From Emticicia oligotrophica DSM 17448 (GTDB taxonomy: Bacteria > Bacteroidota > Bacteroidia > Cytophagales > Spirosomataceae): 64,000 nt of DNA. This document shows, in pieces, positions 62,922-64,000 of the stretch. The stretch lies in the NCBI RefSeq assembly GCF_000263195.1, contig NC_018748.1, positions 3,286,001 through 3,350,000 of the forward strand, given 5' to 3'. Numbering within the stretch: the stretch's first letter is position 1; each line of letters opens with the position of its first letter. The translations under genes were made by a program, and so were the position numbers. The notes below the pieces were generated by a model. That model was given only the letters and a program-made list of their open reading frames with translations, made no database searches and had not been told where the DNA came from.

Positions 62922-63965
62922 ATGAACAAACTAACACCTCTTTCAAGATTTCTGATAATGCTTGTAATTCTTGGAACTATCTTTTTTGGTGGAAAATATG
63001 TCTTTGAGAATACTTCTTGGGGAAAAAGTATGTTGGCTAAAAGTGCCGAAGAACAATCTCAAACTGATACAAAAGCTCCCGAAAATGGTCCTGCTTCCGA
63101 AACTTCGAGTAGCGAAAACTCATCTTCTTCAAGTGATACTGAAGCAACTGCTAGCAGCGAAAGTAGCTTTAGCTATGTAGCACCTGAACCTATCAATGGT
63201 AAATTGAAAGGAGTAGTTGAGCTGGGTGCTAGTGGTTTTAATTCTTTTATTGTGCGAATAGATAAAGATAAAAACTGGAAGCTTGAAAAGGCAGAGTTTG
63301 GGAATAGTTTAGTAACTGAAAATATGGCAACCGATGAAGATATTCGTGCAGGTTTGAAGCAATATATTGGTAAAATGCTTGATTTTGGCGTGGGTGGTCG
63401 TGATATTCACTTTGTGGTGAGTTCAGGAGCGGTAAAGGCAGAAGTTACTCAAAAAATTGTTAAAAATTTAAAATCAATCAATTATTTTGTAAATACAGTT
63501 ACGCCAGAGCAAGAAGGTGCTTTAGGATTAAAATGTGTTTTGCCTAAGGATTTTGAAGATGAAGCTTTTGTAGCAGATATTGGTTCAGGAAACACTAAAA
63601 TTTCATGGATTAAAAATGGCGGTGTTACAGCGGTTGAAACTTATGGAGCTAAATACTTTCAAAATGGGCTAGATGATGGTAAAGTATATGATGAAGTAAA
63701 GGCAAAATGCAACGATATTCCTAGCATGAAACGTAAAACTTGCTTCATCATCGGTGGAGCTCCATTTTCGATGGCCAAACAAACACGTGTAGGGAAAGAA
63801 CGCTATACTGTTTTGAAAGCCCCTAAAGATTATAAAATGGATGATGCGAAAGGAAAAGCTGGTGTAAATATTTATAAAGCTATCAAAGATGCTACTGGAT
63901 GCGAACAATTTGTTTTCGACTGGGATGCTAACTTTACAATTGGTTTTTTATTGAATTTGCCATAA
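62922..63965 (+). CDS. Membrane-anchored actin-fold (Ppx/GppA-like) protein
   Basis: This 347-residue protein starts at ATG 62922. A single membrane helix (about 8-28, FLIMLVILGTIFFGGKYVF) is followed by a Ser/Glu/Thr-rich linker (about 45-85). The soluble domain resembles the ASKHA/Ppx-GppA fold: VVELGASGFNSFIVRID as phosphate-1-like motif, FVVSSGAVKAEV, NTVTPEQEGALGL, and VADIGSGNTKIS as phosphate-2-like motif near residue 215. True Ppx enzymes lack such an anchor and linker. A role in sensing or hydrolysing polyphosphate or (p)ppGpp is possible, but the catalytic Glu was not located with certainty. Confidence 0.65.
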   Translation: MNKLTPLSRFLIMLVILGTIFFGGKYVFENTSWGKSMLAKSAEEQSQTDTKAPENGPASETSSSENSSSSSDTEATASSESSFSYVAPEPINGKLKGVVELGASGFNSFIVRIDKDKNWKLEKAEFGNSLVTENMATDEDIRAGLKQYIGKMLDFGVGGRDIHFVVSSGAVKAEVTQKIVKNLKSINYFVNTVTPEQEGALGLKCVLPKDFEDEAFVADIGSGNTKISWIKNGGVTAVETYGAKYFQNGLDDGKVYDEVKAKCNDIPSMKRKTCFIIGGAPFSMAKQTRVGKERYTVLKAPKDYKMDDAKGKAGVNIYKAIKDATGCEQFVFDWDANFTIGFLLNLP

Positions 63966-64000
63966 TTCCCAAAAGTATAACTTTCAATTAAAAGTCGGCA

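Noticed and set aside
1-64000. CRISPR arrays, tRNA or rRNA genes, complete insertion sequences, phage genes
   Set aside because: No regularly spaced repeats, cloverleaf sequences, transposases or phage structural genes were recognised on either strand.

Overview
The window looks like chromosome from a low-GC Bacteroidota, most likely a member of Cytophagales (Spirosomaceae-like). Four observations support this. There are two SusC/SusD-type nutrient receptor pairs. Many genes have the Bacteroidota -7 promoter motif TAnnTTTG upstream, while recognisable Shine-Dalgarno sites are rare. Exported proteins carry short signal peptides ending in AQ, or lipoboxes. The gene repertoire also fits: DUF3127, an M28 PSMA-like peptidase, a GMC oxidoreductase with a gluconate-dehydrogenase subunit-3 partner, and Gfo/Idh proteins with Tat-like leaders. 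No rRNA, tRNA, CRISPR array, phage module or complete insertion sequence was seen. The exact species cannot be fixed from sequence reading alone.

Layout. 1-3.9 kb: the N-terminus of a LytTR regulator running off the left edge, pheS, a SpoU-type RNA methyltransferase and an McrB-like AAA+ ATPase with no adjacent McrC. 4-15.6 kb: two outer-membrane uptake loci (SusC-SusD, then SusC-SusD-lipoprotein). 15.7-18.9 kb: a c-heme/copper monooxygenase of the PHM/DBH type, convergent with a thioredoxin-fold protein and a PhoD phosphatase. 19-26.4 kb: housekeeping and amino-acid genes (DUF3127, lysA, gcdH, aspS, a variant D-aminoacylase, folA). 26.5-29.5 kb: a phosphate uptake pair (PiT transporter and phosphate-type porin). 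29.6-38.6 kb: sterol-desaturase-type membrane hydroxylase, GH10 xylanase, patatin, polyprenyl synthase, class A beta-lactamase, Fpg glycosylase and M28 peptidase. 38.8-43.3 kb: GMC dehydrogenase with its subunit 3, and an M61 peptidase. 43.7-46.4 kb: a DEAD-box helicase with a long leader, then a small GIY-YIG nuclease gene embedded in a cluster of REP-like repeats. 46.4-56.1 kb: a long run of minus-strand genes (lipoprotein, Gfo/Idh, CotH, DUF1287, a second PHM-like copper protein, EamA, Na+/H+ antiporter, TatD, amine oxidase). 56.3-64 kb: glycosyltransferase, phosphoesterase, an unknown secreted protein, a short MscS, ApbE with a LolA-like protein, NhaD and a membrane-anchored Ppx/GppA-like protein.

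How the genes work together. The window mixes core metabolism with envelope-facing functions: polymer capture and uptake (SusCD, GH10), phosphate scavenging (PhoD, PiT, porin), periplasmic redox enzymes (two copper/heme proteins, GMC plus subunit 3, amine oxidase, ApbE) and ion homeostasis (two Na+/H+ antiporters, MscS).

The most unusual item is the GIY-YIG gene at 45809-46195. It is surrounded by, and its 3' end is built from, copies of a roughly 23-bp repeat (GGTGCCTGAGCGAAG-TCGAAGGCC-like). Several copies sit in the loops of hairpins whose arms differ from site to site. This looks like a repeat family linked to a small nuclease, comparable in principle to REP/RAYT systems.
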